Shown here piece after piece: positions 1 to 9,082 of a stretch of 64,000 bases of DNA (the first letter of the stretch is position 1; the number at the start of each line of letters is the position of its first letter). Both the position numbers and the translations under genes were made by a program. Source of the stretch: Bradyrhizobium sp. LLZ17 (GTDB lineage: Bacteria > Pseudomonadota > Alphaproteobacteria > Rhizobiales > Xanthobacteraceae); the NCBI RefSeq assembly GCF_041200145.1, contig NZ_CP165734.1:6429001-6493000 (forward strand), given 5' to 3'. Under the pieces are notes generated by a model. That model worked only from the letters and a program-made list of their open reading frames with translations. It was not told the origin of the DNA and did no database searches.

Positions 1-1
1 C

Positions 2-547
2 GCGCGCCATCGTTTCCGCGGCCGCGACGCGCTGGCGGCGCTGTTCCTGTCGCCGCTGATGATCCCGCATGTCGTGCTCGGCATCGCCTTCCTGCGCTTC
101 TTTACCTCGGCGGGCCTCGGCGGCAGTTTTGCGGCGCTGATCATCGCACATGTCATCATCGTGTTTCCGTTCGCGCTGCGGCTGACGCTCGCGGCTGCGA
201 CCGGCATGGACCTATCGGTCGAGATGGCGGCGGTTTCGCTTGGCGCCGGCGGCTGGACCTTGTTTCGCCGCGTGACGCTGCCGCTGATCCTGCCCGGCGT
301 CATCAGCGGCTGGGCACTCGCTTTCATCCAGTCCTTCGACGATCTGACCATGACCGTCTTTCTTGCGGCGCCGGGCACCGAGACGCTGCCGGTGCGCATG
401 TTTCTCTACATCCAGGACAACATCGACCCGCTGGTGACGTCGGTCTCGGCCTGCGTGATCGCGATCACCATGACCGCCCTGATTTTGCTCGACCGCTTCT
501 ACGGGCTCGACCGTGTGCTCGCCGGCAAGGGCGATATGGGGCGATAG
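2..547 (+). CDS. ABC transporter inner-membrane permease, PotC-like (5' truncated)
   Basis: C-terminal part of a binding-protein-dependent ABC permease; the frame is open from the left window edge, so the real start lies upstream. Several hydrophobic membrane segments are visible. The cytoplasmic EAA loop that docks on the ATPase lies at about bases 220-300 (E-M-A-A, a conserved G, then L-P-L-I-L-P-G). The overall pattern fits the spermidine/putrescine (PotC) class used for polyamines, opines and amino-acid derivatives. The stop is 8 bases before the next ORF, so it is probably the last transport gene of an uptake-plus-oxidation operon. The substrate is unknown. Confidence 0.85.
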   Translation, partial: ARHRFRGRDALAALFLSPLMIPHVVLGIAFLRFFTSAGLGGSFAALIIAHVIIVFPFALRLTLAAATGMDLSVEMAAVSLGAGGWTLFRRVTLPLILPGVISGWALAFIQSFDDLTMTVFLAAPGTETLPVRMFLYIQDNIDPLVTSVSACVIAITMTALILLDRFYGLDRVLAGKGDMGR

Positions 548-555
548 GAGAAACC

Positions 556-1692
556 ATGCGAACAGATTACGACGTCGCTGTCGTCGGCGGCGGATTGCTT
601 GGCTCCGCCATCGCCTGGGGCCTCGGCCGGCTTGGCAGACGCGTCGCCGTGCTCGATGAGGGCGATATCACCAAGCGCGCCTCCCGCGCGAATTTTGCGC
701 TGGTCTGGGTCCAGAGCAAAGGGCTCGGCATGCCCGCCTACACGGTCTGGACCGTGCAGGCCTCACAAGCGTGGGGCCGGCTCGCGTCGGAGCTGAAGCA
801 ACAGACCGGGCTCGACGTTTCGCTTCAGCAGAATGGCGGCTTTCATCTCACGCTGGGCGAAGACGAATTCGGCCAGCGCACTGAGCTGGTCAAGCGCATG
901 CACAACCAGACCGGCGCCGCCGACTACAGGATGGAGATGCTGCCGGCGTCCGAGGTGAAGAAGTCGCTGCCGCTGATCGGGCCGGAAGTGTCGGGCGGCA
1001 GTTTTTGTCCGCTCGATGGCCATGTCAATTCGCTGCGCACGTTTCGTGCTTTCCACACGGGATTCAAGGCATTCGGCATCGACTATTTGCCGGAGCGTCC
1101 GGTTTCGGCGATCACAAAGAGCGGCGGCGAATTCCGCCTGGCGACGCCGCAGGGCGAACTCCGTGCCGCAAAAATCGTGCTCGCCGCCGGCAACGCCAAC
1201 CAGACGCTGGCGCCGATGGTCGGCCTCTCTGCGCCGATGGGCCCGACCCGCGGCCAGATCGTGGTGACCGAGCGCACCATGCCGTTCCTGCCGCATCCGC
1301 TGACCACGATCCGCCAGACCGACGAAGGCACGGTGATGATCGGCGACAGCAAGGAGGACGAGCTCGATGATCGCGCGCTGAAGCATTCGGTCAGCGCCGT
1401 CATGGCCGATCGTGCGCAGAAGATGTTCCCGCATCTGTCGCGGCTCAACGTGGTCAGAAGCTGGGCCGGTATCCGCGTCATGCCGCAGGACGGCTTTCCG
1501 ATCTACGACCAGTCGGAAACGCATCCCGGCGCCTTCGTCGCCTGCTGCCATTCCGGCGTGACGCTCGCCTCCAACCACGCCTTCGAGATCGCGCGCATGG
1601 TCGCCCAGGGCGCGCTGGAACCGGAGCTGGTCGGGGCGTTCTCCGCGAGCCGGTTTGGCGGCGCGGGTGCGGCGAACAGCAGCGGCTATTAG
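556..1692 (+). CDS. FAD-dependent oxidoreductase, DAO family (OoxB/HcnC-like catalytic subunit)
   Basis: 378 aa. The N-terminal Rossmann FAD motif G-G-G-L-L-G is at residues 11-16, with acidic residues (D34, E35) at the end of the second strand for ribose binding. The C-terminal W-A-G-I-R-V-M-P-Q-D-G-F-P segment is typical of DAO/sarcosine-oxidase-like enzymes. With the small 2Fe-2S protein and the FAD/BFD protein that follow, it has the composition of the heterotrimeric opine oxidases, D-hydroxyproline dehydrogenases and HcnABC. It should oxidise a C-N bond of an amino acid or N-alkyl amino acid. The start is supported by GGAGAAACC just upstream. Confidence 0.85.
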   Translation: MRTDYDVAVVGGGLLGSAIAWGLGRLGRRVAVLDEGDITKRASRANFALVWVQSKGLGMPAYTVWTVQASQAWGRLASELKQQTGLDVSLQQNGGFHLTLGEDEFGQRTELVKRMHNQTGAADYRMEMLPASEVKKSLPLIGPEVSGGSFCPLDGHVNSLRTFRAFHTGFKAFGIDYLPERPVSAITKSGGEFRLATPQGELRAAKIVLAAGNANQTLAPMVGLSAPMGPTRGQIVVTERTMPFLPHPLTTIRQTDEGTVMIGDSKEDELDDRALKHSVSAVMADRAQKMFPHLSRLNVVRSWAGIRVMPQDGFPIYDQSETHPGAFVACCHSGVTLASNHAFEIARMVAQGALEPELVGAFSASRFGGAGAANSSGY

Positions 1693-1722
1693 AGATTTAG
1701 GAAGGGGCCAAAAGGCATTCCC

Positions 1723-2019
1723 ATGTTTAGACGATCCGAACAGGACAAACGTCCACAAGTGCAAATCTTAGTCGACGGCGTGGCCGTCACGGCGCGCCAG
1801 GGCGACACCGTCTCGGCCGCGCTGCTGGCCTCCAGCCGCGACGTGCGCCGCGCCACCGCGGTGAGCGGCGCCCCGCGTCTGCCCTACTGCATGATGGGCG
1901 TGTGCTTCGACTGCCTCGTCACCATCGACGGTGTTGGCAACCGCCAGGGCTGCCTCGTGCCGGTCGCGGAGGGCATGCAGATCGAAATCCAGAAGGGCAA
2001 GCGGGAGATCGGAAAATGA
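1723..2019 (+). CDS. (2Fe-2S)-binding protein, small subunit of the flavoenzyme (OoxC/HcnA-like)
   Basis: 98 aa. Four cysteines in plant-type ferredoxin spacing, C56-x4-C61-x2-C64-x12-C77, should hold one [2Fe-2S] cluster that relays electrons between the two flavin subunits. The size matches HcnA and OoxC. Its stop overlaps the start of the next gene in an ATGA arrangement, indicating translational coupling and fixed stoichiometry. No signal peptide, so cytoplasmic. Confidence 0.85.
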   Translation: MFRRSEQDKRPQVQILVDGVAVTARQGDTVSAALLASSRDVRRATAVSGAPRLPYCMMGVCFDCLVTIDGVGNRQGCLVPVAEGMQIEIQKGKREIGK

Positions 2020-3434
2020 CCATGGCTCCCAAGCGTGACGCCTACGATGTCGTGGTGGTCGGGGCCGGGCCCGCTGGCCTTGCCGCGGCTGCGACATCCG
2101 CCGAAGCCGGTTTGTCGACGCTGCTGCTCGACGAGAACGTTGGTCCCGGCGGCCAAGTCTATCGCGCGATCTCTTCGACGCCCGTGACGGAGCGCAATCA
2201 GCTCGGCGCCGATTATTGGGGCGGTGCCGATCTCGTGCAGGCGCTAGGCGCGAGCAGCGCGGAAGTTATTCACCGTGCGACGGTCTGGAGCCTCGACCGC
2301 AATCTCGAGATCGCCGTCTCCGTCGGCGGCGCCTCGGCTTTCGTCAAGGCGAAGCGCGTAATCCTTGCGACCGGTGCCCTGGAGCGGCCGTTCCCGATTC
2401 CCGGCTGGACGCTACCGGGCGTGATGACCGCGGGTGCCGCGCAGACGTTGCTGAAATCATCGGCCTTGGTGCCCGATGGACGGACGGTGATCGCCGGGCA
2501 GGGACCGCTGCTCTGGTTGCTCGCCGCGCAGATCCTGCGCCTCGGCGGCCGCATTGACCGCATCCTCGACACGACGGAGCGCGGCAATTATCTCGCCGCG
2601 CTGCCTCACGCCTTCGCGTTCCTGACCTCGCCCTATTTCGCAAAAGGCCTCTCGATGATGCGTGAGGTGAGGGCGAAGGTGCAGGTCGTCTCCGGTGTCG
2701 CTGAGCTCTCTGCGTCCGGTGACGGCCAGCTTGCGAATGTCGGCTATGTCGCTGGCGGCAAGCGCGAGACCATTCCCGCCGATCTTCTGCTGCTGCACCA
2801 GGGCGTCGTGCCCAACGTCAATCTGGCGATGGCGGCCGGAATCGAGCATCGTTGGGACGATCTGCAATTGTCCTGGTCGCCCGTGCTCGATGCGAATGGC
2901 AATTCGTCGGTTGCCGGCATCGCCATCGCCGGCGATGGCGCCGGCATCGGCGGTGCGAGCGCGGCCGTGGTGCGCGGCCGTATCGCGGGGTGCACGTCGG
3001 TGGAGGCACTGGCGCCTGCGGCGGCGGCGAAGCTACCCGCGATAGCCACACTGCGCTCCGATCTCGCCAAGGCCGAGCGGGGACGCATCTTCCTCGACAC
3101 GCTGTTCCGGCCTGCGCCGCAGTTCCGCATTCCGGCTGGCGATACCATCGTCTGCCGCTGCGAAGAGGTCACGGCACAGGACATCCTCGATTCCGTCGCG
3201 ATTGGCGCCACCGGGCCAAATCAACTCAAGGCCTATCGCCGCACCGGCATGGGTCCGTGCCAAGGCCGTCTCTGCGGCCTCACCGTCACCGAGCTGATGG
3301 CGCAGGCGCGCGGCAAGACCCCGCAGGACATCGGCTATTACCGGCTGCGCGCGCCGGTGAAGCCGATCACGCTTGCCGAGCTCGCTGCCGTCCCGAAGAG
3401 CGAGGACGACATCAAGGCGGTGGTGCGCGGATGA
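2016..3434 (+). CDS. FAD/NAD(P)-binding oxidoreductase with C-terminal BFD-like Fe-S domain (OoxA/HcnB-like)
   Basis: 472 aa from the ATG that overlaps the upstream stop; the frame is open further upstream, but that would swallow the Fe-S gene. An N-terminal FAD motif (G-A-G-P-A-G) and a second Rossmann motif near residues 165-175 are followed by a C-terminal domain with C380-x-C382 and C415-x4-C420, the cysteine pattern of BFD-like [2Fe-2S] domains in opine oxidase subunit A and HcnB. It is the electron-accepting subunit of the predicted trimer. The next gene again overlaps by ATGA. Confidence 0.85.
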   Translation: MTMAPKRDAYDVVVVGAGPAGLAAAATSAEAGLSTLLLDENVGPGGQVYRAISSTPVTERNQLGADYWGGADLVQALGASSAEVIHRATVWSLDRNLEIAVSVGGASAFVKAKRVILATGALERPFPIPGWTLPGVMTAGAAQTLLKSSALVPDGRTVIAGQGPLLWLLAAQILRLGGRIDRILDTTERGNYLAALPHAFAFLTSPYFAKGLSMMREVRAKVQVVSGVAELSASGDGQLANVGYVAGGKRETIPADLLLLHQGVVPNVNLAMAAGIEHRWDDLQLSWSPVLDANGNSSVAGIAIAGDGAGIGGASAAVVRGRIAGCTSVEALAPAAAAKLPAIATLRSDLAKAERGRIFLDTLFRPAPQFRIPAGDTIVCRCEEVTAQDILDSVAIGATGPNQLKAYRRTGMGPCQGRLCGLTVTELMAQARGKTPQDIGYYRLRAPVKPITLAELAAVPKSEDDIKAVVRG

Positions 3435-4552
3435 TCATAAACGTGGATGCGATCGTCGTCGGTGGCGGCATCCACGGATGCTCCACTGCGCTGCATCTGT
3501 GCCTCGCCGGCCTGAAACCGGTGCTGATCGAAAAGGACTATGCCGGCCGCCACGCCTCCGGCGTCAATGCCGGCGGTGTGCGCCAGCTGGCGCGGCACAT
3601 TCCCGAGATCCCGCTGTCGATCCGATCGATGGGAATCTGGGAAAAAATTTCAGAGCTCGTCGACGACGATTGCAGCTTTGAGAGCCACGGCCAGGTGCTC
3701 GCCGCGGAGAACGAGGAAGAGCTCGCGGTCTGCCGCGCCCGCGTCGCCGAGCTGAACGGGCTCGGCTTCACCCATGAGGAGCTGATCGACGCGACTGAAC
3801 TCCGGCGTCTCGTGCCCGCGGTCGCCGACAGCTGTCCCGGCGGCGTGGTCTCGCGCCGCGACGGCGCGGCCAATCCGGCGCAGACGACGACGGCCTTGCG
3901 CCGCAAGGCGGAGCAACTCGGCGCCACCGTGCGCGAGGGCATGGCGGCCAGCAACATTCGCTACAGCGACGGGCTCTGGCACGTCGATGCCGGCACTGAG
4001 AGCTACGCCGCGCCGGTGCTGGTCAACGCCGCCGGCGCCTGGGCCGGCAAGATCGCGGCTGCACTCGGCGAGCCGGTCCCGGTCGAAACCGTGGCGCCGA
4101 TGTTGATGATCACCTCGCGCGTGCCGCACTTCATTGATCCCGTCGTGATCCTGCGTGGCCGGAAACTCTCCTTCAAGCAGTTCAAGAACGGCACAGTGCT
4201 GATCGGCGGCGGCCATCTGGCAAAGCCGTATCAGGAGCGCAACGAGACGGTGCTGGACTGGAAGGGCCTCGCGACCAGCGCCCGCACTGTGTTTGAATTG
4301 TTTCCGGTCATGCGCGATGCGACCATCATGCGCGCCTGGGCCGGCATCGAAGCGAAGATGAAGGACGATCTCCCGGTGTTCGGGCCGAGCGCCCGCCACA
4401 AAGGCCTTTATCACCAGTTCGGCTTCTCGCTGCACGGCTTCCAGCTCGGCCCGGGCGCCGGCGCCGTGATGGCGGAGCTCATCGTCAGCGGCGGGACGCA
4501 AACCCGGATCGGCGGTCTCGGCATCGACCGCTTCCATTCCACCACGCCCTAG
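3431..4552 (+). CDS. second FAD-dependent oxidoreductase, DAO/sarcosine-oxidase-like
   Basis: 373 aa from the ATG overlapping the previous stop. FAD-binding G-G-G-I-H-G near the N-terminus, E35-K at the end of strand 2, and a C-terminal W-A-G-I-E-A/G-F-S-L-H-G-F-Q pattern typical of the sarcosine oxidase beta and glycine oxidase group. It is clearly a distinct relative of the protein encoded at 556-1692, so the operon codes for two different amine-oxidising flavoproteins. It could process the product of the first enzyme or a second substrate of the same pathway. The exact reaction cannot be read from sequence. Confidence 0.82.
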   Translation: MIINVDAIVVGGGIHGCSTALHLCLAGLKPVLIEKDYAGRHASGVNAGGVRQLARHIPEIPLSIRSMGIWEKISELVDDDCSFESHGQVLAAENEEELAVCRARVAELNGLGFTHEELIDATELRRLVPAVADSCPGGVVSRRDGAANPAQTTTALRRKAEQLGATVREGMAASNIRYSDGLWHVDAGTESYAAPVLVNAAGAWAGKIAAALGEPVPVETVAPMLMITSRVPHFIDPVVILRGRKLSFKQFKNGTVLIGGGHLAKPYQERNETVLDWKGLATSARTVFELFPVMRDATIMRAWAGIEAKMKDDLPVFGPSARHKGLYHQFGFSLHGFQLGPGAGAVMAELIVSGGTQTRIGGLGIDRFHSTTP

Positions 4553-4567
4553 CAACACGAGGACATC

Positions 4568-4915
4568 ATGAGCATCACCCGCAGCATCCGCACGCCCATC
4601 ATGCACCGCGCTGTCGAGGCCAACGGCTTCCTCTTCCTCGGCGGCACCATCGCCGACGATACCTCGGTCTCGATGGGCGATCAGACCCGCAACATCCTCG
4701 GCAAGATCGCCGGCTATCTGAAGGAGGCCGGCACTGACAAGTCGCGAATCGTCAGCGCCTCGATCTTCGTCACGGATTTGTCCAAGAAAAAGGAGATGGA
4801 CGCGGCCTGGACAGAATTCTTCGGCGACAATCTGCCGACCCGCGCCACCGTCGGCGTCGCCGACCTCGGCGGCAGCGCGCCGATCGAGGTGGTGGTCACC
4901 GCGCTCAAGGGCTGA
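4568..4915 (+). CDS. RidA family reactive-imine deaminase
   Basis: 115 aa, a normal length for the YjgF/YER057c/UK114 fold. Arg92 (P-T-R-A-T-V-G-V) and Glu107 correspond to the substrate-binding Arg and the catalytic-site Glu of E. coli RidA. RidA proteins hydrolyse enamine/imine intermediates to keto acids, which is the chemistry needed after the flavoenzymes upstream. A GAGGA ribosome site precedes the ATG; the gene is 15 bases after the second DAO gene and closes the operon. Confidence 0.9.
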   Translation: MSITRSIRTPIMHRAVEANGFLFLGGTIADDTSVSMGDQTRNILGKIAGYLKEAGTDKSRIVSASIFVTDLSKKKEMDAAWTEFFGDNLPTRATVGVADLGGSAPIEVVVTALKG

Positions 4916-4919
4916 CCGG

Positions 4920-5845
4920 TCAGTCCGATCTGGCGAACATCCCGACCAGGGTCTCGCGCAGCCAGCGCTGCGCCGGGACTGTGTCGTTGCGCTGGTGCCA
5001 GAACAGGCTGACGATGCGCGGCGGCGCTTGAAGCGGAAGCGGCATCGTGTGCAGGAACGGCGCATGGCGGGACTGCGAGCGAAGATCGCGCGGCAGCACG
5101 GCGATGAGATCGGACTGCCGCACGATCTCGTAGGCGGCGCTGTAATGATTGACGGTCGCAACCAGGTTGCGCGACAGCCCGCGCGAGGCAAGGAAAAGGT
5201 CGTAGGACGGCAGGGTCTTTCCGGCCAGGCTCACATCGACATGCCCGGCGTTGAGGAACCGCGCGTGCCAAGCCGTTTCCCGGCGGCGAGCGGATGATCG
5301 CGTCGCATGAAGCAGGCATAATCGACGGTCCACAGCGAGCGTGAGCGAATCGCGGCCGGCTGCTGCGCCTCGTTGACATAGACGCTCAACACGCAATCGA
5401 CCCTGTTGTCCTCAAGCTGATCTGCGATTTCGACCACGGTATTGGGAACGGTATGGACACGTGTCTTCGGCGCGATCTCGCCAAGATGGTTCACGAGCTT
5501 CGGCACGACCAGCGACGCCACGTAATCCGACATTGACAGGCTGAACTCGATCTGCGCACGGCCGGGATCGAACACCTGCTCGTCGAGTGCGCCGCGCATG
5601 CGTTCGAGCGCCTCGCCGATCGGCTCCCACAGCGCCACCGCGCGCTGGGTTGGACTGATCCCGGTGCCTGACCGCACGAACAGGGGATCGCCGAGCGCCT
5701 CGCGCAGCCGCGCGAGCGCGTTGCTGACGGCCGGCTGCGTCATCGTCAACGCGTTGGCGGCGCGGGTGACGCTGCCCTCGGTCATCAAGGCCTCGAACAC
5801 TTTCAGGAGGTTGAGGTCGAGCGCGCGGAACGACACAGCAGGCAT
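4920..5845 (-). pseudogene. LysR-family transcriptional regulator, frameshifted as sequenced
   Basis: The N-terminal half (start at 5845) has the LysR winged helix-turn-helix with the usual T-Q-P-A-V-S-N-A-L-A-R-L-R core, then an effector-domain start. After ...H-P-L-A-A-G the frame is lost near 5270, and the rest of the effector domain (A-R-F-L-N-A-G-H-V-D-V) continues in another frame to a stop at 4920. Restoring one base, for example a fourth G in GGG-AAA on the coding strand, gives a normal ~308-aa regulator. It lies convergent to RidA and divergent from the MFS gene, so it probably regulates this island. Whether the lesion is real or a read error is open. Confidence 0.8.
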
Positions 5846-5885
5846 TCACCATGGTGATATGTTAGATCATGATTATAAATTATGA
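5846..5885. promoter_or_regulatory. two palindromes in the LysR/MFS divergent promoter region
   Basis: TCACCATGGTGA (5846-5857) is a perfect 12-base palindrome touching the lysR start codon. 5867-5885 carries TCATnATT-ATA-AATnATGA, an AT-rich imperfect dyad of the T-N11-A type bound by LysR proteins. Both lie between the regulator and the MFS start at 5964. Their role as operators is inference. Confidence 0.45.
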
Positions 5886-5963
5886 CGATAATGCCGCTTT
5901 GTCTATTGTTCCCTCCCGACGACAGGCGGCGCGCCGGGGCCGTGACAATCGAGGGGGACTTCC

Positions 5964-7322
5964 ATGTCGATGATATCGGCGCGCATCGAGCGCCTTCCAT
6001 TCGCGCGCTTCCACACGCATCTCTTGCTGATGGGCGGGCTCGGCTACACGTTCGACGCGATGGATGCGGCGGTGCTCGCCTTCATCCTGCCGGTGCTGCG
6101 CACCGCCTGGAATCTGTCGAGTGTCCAGATCGGCGTGCTCGGCAGCAGCACCTATATCGGTTTCCTGTTCGGGGCCTTGCTGGCCGGAACGCTTGGCGAT
6201 CTGATCGGCCGTCGCACGGTGATGATGTCGGCGCTGGCGCTCTATTGCGCCGCGTCGATCGTCAGCGCCACGGTGGACACCTGGCCGGCCTTCTTCGCCG
6301 CCCGTGTCGTCGCCGGCATGGGTACCGGCGCGGAGAGCGCGATCATCGCGCCCTATCTGGCTGAATTCGTCGCGCGGCGCTACCGCGGCAGCTTTACCGG
6401 CGCTCTCGCCGGGTTCTTCTCTTTCGGCTTCGTCGCCGCCGCGTTGCTCGGCTACTTCATCGTTCCCGCCTATGACAATGGCTGGCGGATCGTTCTGGTC
6501 ATCACGGCTGTGCCGGTCGTCATGCTGTTGTGGTGGCGCCGGGCCTTGCCGGAATCGCCGCGCTGGCTCGAAAGCCGGGGACGGGCGAAGGAAGCCGAAG
6601 CCACCCTCGACGGCATCGAGGCGGGCTTTGCGCGCGCGGGTCATGTCCTGCCGCAGCCGATCCTCGAAGCCGCAGCACCCGTCGGGACTGCCGGAACGCT
6701 GCTCGCAAATTTCGCGGCGCTGCTGGCGGGCCGGCAGGCGCGCATCACCATCATGACCTGGATCATGTGGCTTGCGATCACGTTCAGCTATTATTCCTTC
6801 TTTGTCTGGATACCCGGCCTTCTGGTCCAGAACGGCATGAGCATCACCAAGAGCTTCGCCTACTCGATCGCGATCTATTGCGCGCAGATCCCCGGCTATT
6901 TCAGCGCCGCCTGGTTCAACGAACGCATCGGACGGCAGGCGACGATTGCGACTTACATGGTGCTCGGTGGCATCAGCGCGCTCGGGCTCGCCTTTGCGCA
7001 GACCGACCAGCACATCATGTTGGCGGGAATCTTGCTGTCGTTCTTCATGAACGGCACCTATGCCGGCGTCTATGCCTATACGGCGGAGGTGTTTCCGACG
7101 GCGGTCCGAACCACCGGCGCCGGGCTTGCCTCCGCGATCGGCCGCATCGGTGCGATCGTCTCGCCCATCCTTGTCGGCTATCTCTATCCCAATTTCGGCT
7201 TCGCCGGCGTGTTCGGCCTAACCACCAGCGTGCTGCTGTTGGGCGCGCTCACCGTGGTGCTGATGGGGGTGCCGACGCGCGGCCGTTCGCTGGAGGAAAT
7301 TGCGGCTGGTGAAGCGGCATGA
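5964..7322 (+). CDS. MFS transporter, aromatic acid/sugar porter-like
   Basis: 452 aa with about 12 hydrophobic segments. The loop 2-3 signature G-D-L-I-G-R-R and the mid-protein P-E-S-P-R-W-L motif match the metabolite:H+ symporter branch (AAHS and sugar porter type). First gene of a short operon: the GAF protein starts 4 bases before its stop and an amidohydrolase follows. The start is preceded by a GAGGGGGA ribosome site. Probably imports the compound hydrolysed by the amidohydrolase; the ligand is unknown. Confidence 0.85.
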   Translation: MSMISARIERLPFARFHTHLLLMGGLGYTFDAMDAAVLAFILPVLRTAWNLSSVQIGVLGSSTYIGFLFGALLAGTLGDLIGRRTVMMSALALYCAASIVSATVDTWPAFFAARVVAGMGTGAESAIIAPYLAEFVARRYRGSFTGALAGFFSFGFVAAALLGYFIVPAYDNGWRIVLVITAVPVVMLLWWRRALPESPRWLESRGRAKEAEATLDGIEAGFARAGHVLPQPILEAAAPVGTAGTLLANFAALLAGRQARITIMTWIMWLAITFSYYSFFVWIPGLLVQNGMSITKSFAYSIAIYCAQIPGYFSAAWFNERIGRQATIATYMVLGGISALGLAFAQTDQHIMLAGILLSFFMNGTYAGVYAYTAEVFPTAVRTTGAGLASAIGRIGAIVSPILVGYLYPNFGFAGVFGLTTSVLLLGALTVVLMGVPTRGRSLEEIAAGEAA

Positions 7323-7816
7323 TCCGGACGCAACACCGTGCCGATCCCGTTCTCTGCGCGGTCGCGGCCGCGCAGGGCAGGCCGGATCAGCCGGATGCGC
7401 TGTTCGCGGCGCTCGACGAAGCCCTGAAGTCGGCGATTGGGCACAAGCTGTTCACGATCCTGACCTACGACGACGACAGCGGCGAAGCGGCGCGGGTTTA
7501 TTCCAATCTCCCCGGACCCTATCCCGCGGGCGGACGCAAGCGCCTCGCGCCGGGGCCGTGGACCGAGGCCGTTCTCGACCGCGGCGAAGCCTATATCGGC
7601 CGCACGCAACACGATTTGCGCAATGTCTTTTCCGACCACGAGCTGATCGCCTCGCTCGGCTGCGCCAGCGTGCTCAACATGCCGGTGCGCTGGCGCGGGC
7701 GCACCGTCGGCTCGCTCAACCTGCTCCATGAAGCGGATTGGTACGGCGAGGACGATGTCGCCGTGTGTCTCCCGTTCGCCCAGCTCGCCTTGCCCGCGCT
7801 GCTCGCACCGTCCTGA
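7319..7816 (+). CDS. GAF domain-containing protein
   Basis: 165 aa, essentially one GAF domain; the P-V-R-W-R-G-R-T-V-G-S-L-N-L core near residues 122-135 is characteristic. There is no output domain, so it is a small-molecule sensor or an accessory domain encoded alone. The start overlaps the MFS stop (ATGA), indicating coupled translation. A role in sensing the transported substrate is suggested by context only. Confidence 0.75.
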   Translation: MIRTQHRADPVLCAVAAAQGRPDQPDALFAALDEALKSAIGHKLFTILTYDDDSGEAARVYSNLPGPYPAGGRKRLAPGPWTEAVLDRGEAYIGRTQHDLRNVFSDHELIASLGCASVLNMPVRWRGRTVGSLNLLHEADWYGEDDVAVCLPFAQLALPALLAPS

Positions 7817-7834
7817 TCAGACAGGAAAACCGCT

Positions 7835-9082
7835 ATGTCCAGGATCCTCCTCAAGAACGCCGCTCTGCTCGATCCGCTCAAGCCGGATTTGCTGGAGGGA
7901 TATCACGTCCTGGTCGAGGATCATCTGATCAAGGAGGTCTCGGACCGGCCGTTGCAAGCGTCCGCCGATCGCACCATCGATCTGAACGGCAAGACATTGA
8001 TGCCCGGCCTGATCGATCTGCACGTGCATGCGATCGCGGTCGAGCTCAATCTGGCGCAGCAGGTCCACATGCCGAACGTGCTGGTGACGCTGCGCTCGAC
8101 GCTGCTGTTGCGCGGCATGCTGCGGCGAGGTTTCACGACCGTGCGCGACGCCGGCGGCGCCGGCCATGCGTTGAAGCAGGCGATCGAAACCGGCCTGACC
8201 GATGGTCCACGGCTGTTCGTCTCCGGCCGCGCGCTCAGCCAGACCGGCGGTCACGGCGACATGCGGGCGCGCTCGGATTACCTTGCCAGCGACGCGCCCT
8301 GTCCCTGCTGCGTCCGCGTCGGCGCGCTGGCGCGGGTCGCCGACGGCGTCGATGGCGTGCGCAAGGCCGCGCGCGAGGAGCTCCAGATGGGCGCCGACCA
8401 GATCAAGATCATGGCGTCGGGCGGCGTCGCGTCCCCGACCGATCCGGTCGGTGCCTTCGGCTACTCCGAGGACGAGATCCGCGCCATTGTCGAGGAGGCG
8501 CGGGGCCGCCAGACCTATGTGCTCGCCCATGCCTACACGGCCGCCGCCATCACGCGCGCGGTCCGCTGTGGCGTGCGTACCATCGAGCACGGCAATCTCG
8601 TCGACGAACCGACCGCGCGCTTCATGGCCGAGCAGGGCGCCTATGTGGTGCCGACGCTCGTCACCTATGAGGCGCTGGCAAAAGAGGGCGCGCAGTATGG
8701 CCTGCCGCCCGAAAGCGTCGCCAAGATCGCCGACGTGCGCGACGCCGGCCTGCGCTCGCTCGAGATCTATTGCAAGGCCGGGGTGAAGATGGGTTTTGGC
8801 AGCGATCTGCTTGGACCGTCGCAGCGGCTCCAGAGCGACGAGTTCCGCATCCGCGCCGAGATTCTCGGCGCGCGCGACGTCATCGCCAGCGCGACGGTGA
8901 TCGGTGCCGAGGTGCTCGGCATGGAAGGCAAGCTCGGCCGGATCGTGCCCGAAGCGGTGGCTGACATGCTGGTGGTCGACGGCAACCCGTTGCTCGACGT
9001 CGCGTGCCTGCTCGGCCAAGGCGAGCGCATTCCGCTGGTGATGAAGGCGGGCCAGATCCAGTTCGACAGGCTGGCCGCTTAG
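7835..9082 (+). CDS. metal-dependent amidohydrolase (imidazolonepropionase/prolidase-like)
   Basis: 415 aa. The beta-strand 1 metal motif H-V-H follows G-L-I-D-L. A K in Q-I-K-I-M-A-S-G-G is the likely carboxylated lysine, H-A-Y and I-E-H-G supply the next histidines, and the aspartate is in G-S-D. This is the binuclear amidohydrolase arrangement of the family containing Xaa-Pro dipeptidases and N-acyl-amino-acid hydrolases. It is 18 bases after the GAF gene in the same operon. No signal peptide, so cytoplasmic. It may release an amino acid from an N-acyl or peptidyl substrate, which fits the oxidative operon upstream. Confidence 0.82.
   Translation: MSRILLKNAALLDPLKPDLLEGYHVLVEDHLIKEVSDRPLQASADRTIDLNGKTLMPGLIDLHVHAIAVELNLAQQVHMPNVLVTLRSTLLLRGMLRRGFTTVRDAGGAGHALKQAIETGLTDGPRLFVSGRALSQTGGHGDMRARSDYLASDAPCPCCVRVGALARVADGVDGVRKAAREELQMGADQIKIMASGGVASPTDPVGAFGYSEDEIRAIVEEARGRQTYVLAHAYTAAAITRAVRCGVRTIEHGNLVDEPTARFMAEQGAYVVPTLVTYEALAKEGAQYGLPPESVAKIADVRDAGLRSLEIYCKAGVKMGFGSDLLGPSQRLQSDEFRIRAEILGARDVIASATVIGAEVLGMEGKLGRIVPEAVADMLVVDGNPLLDVACLLGQGERIPLVMKAGQIQFDRLAA

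Noticed and set aside
556..3434. HcnABC hydrogen cyanide synthase
   Set aside because: Composition matches, but the same three-subunit layout is used by opine oxidase and hydroxyproline dehydrogenase; the transporter and RidA context fits catabolism better.
3650..5191. 513-codon antisense frame over the second DAO gene and RidA
   Set aside because: Shadow of real genes; no motif or ribosome site.
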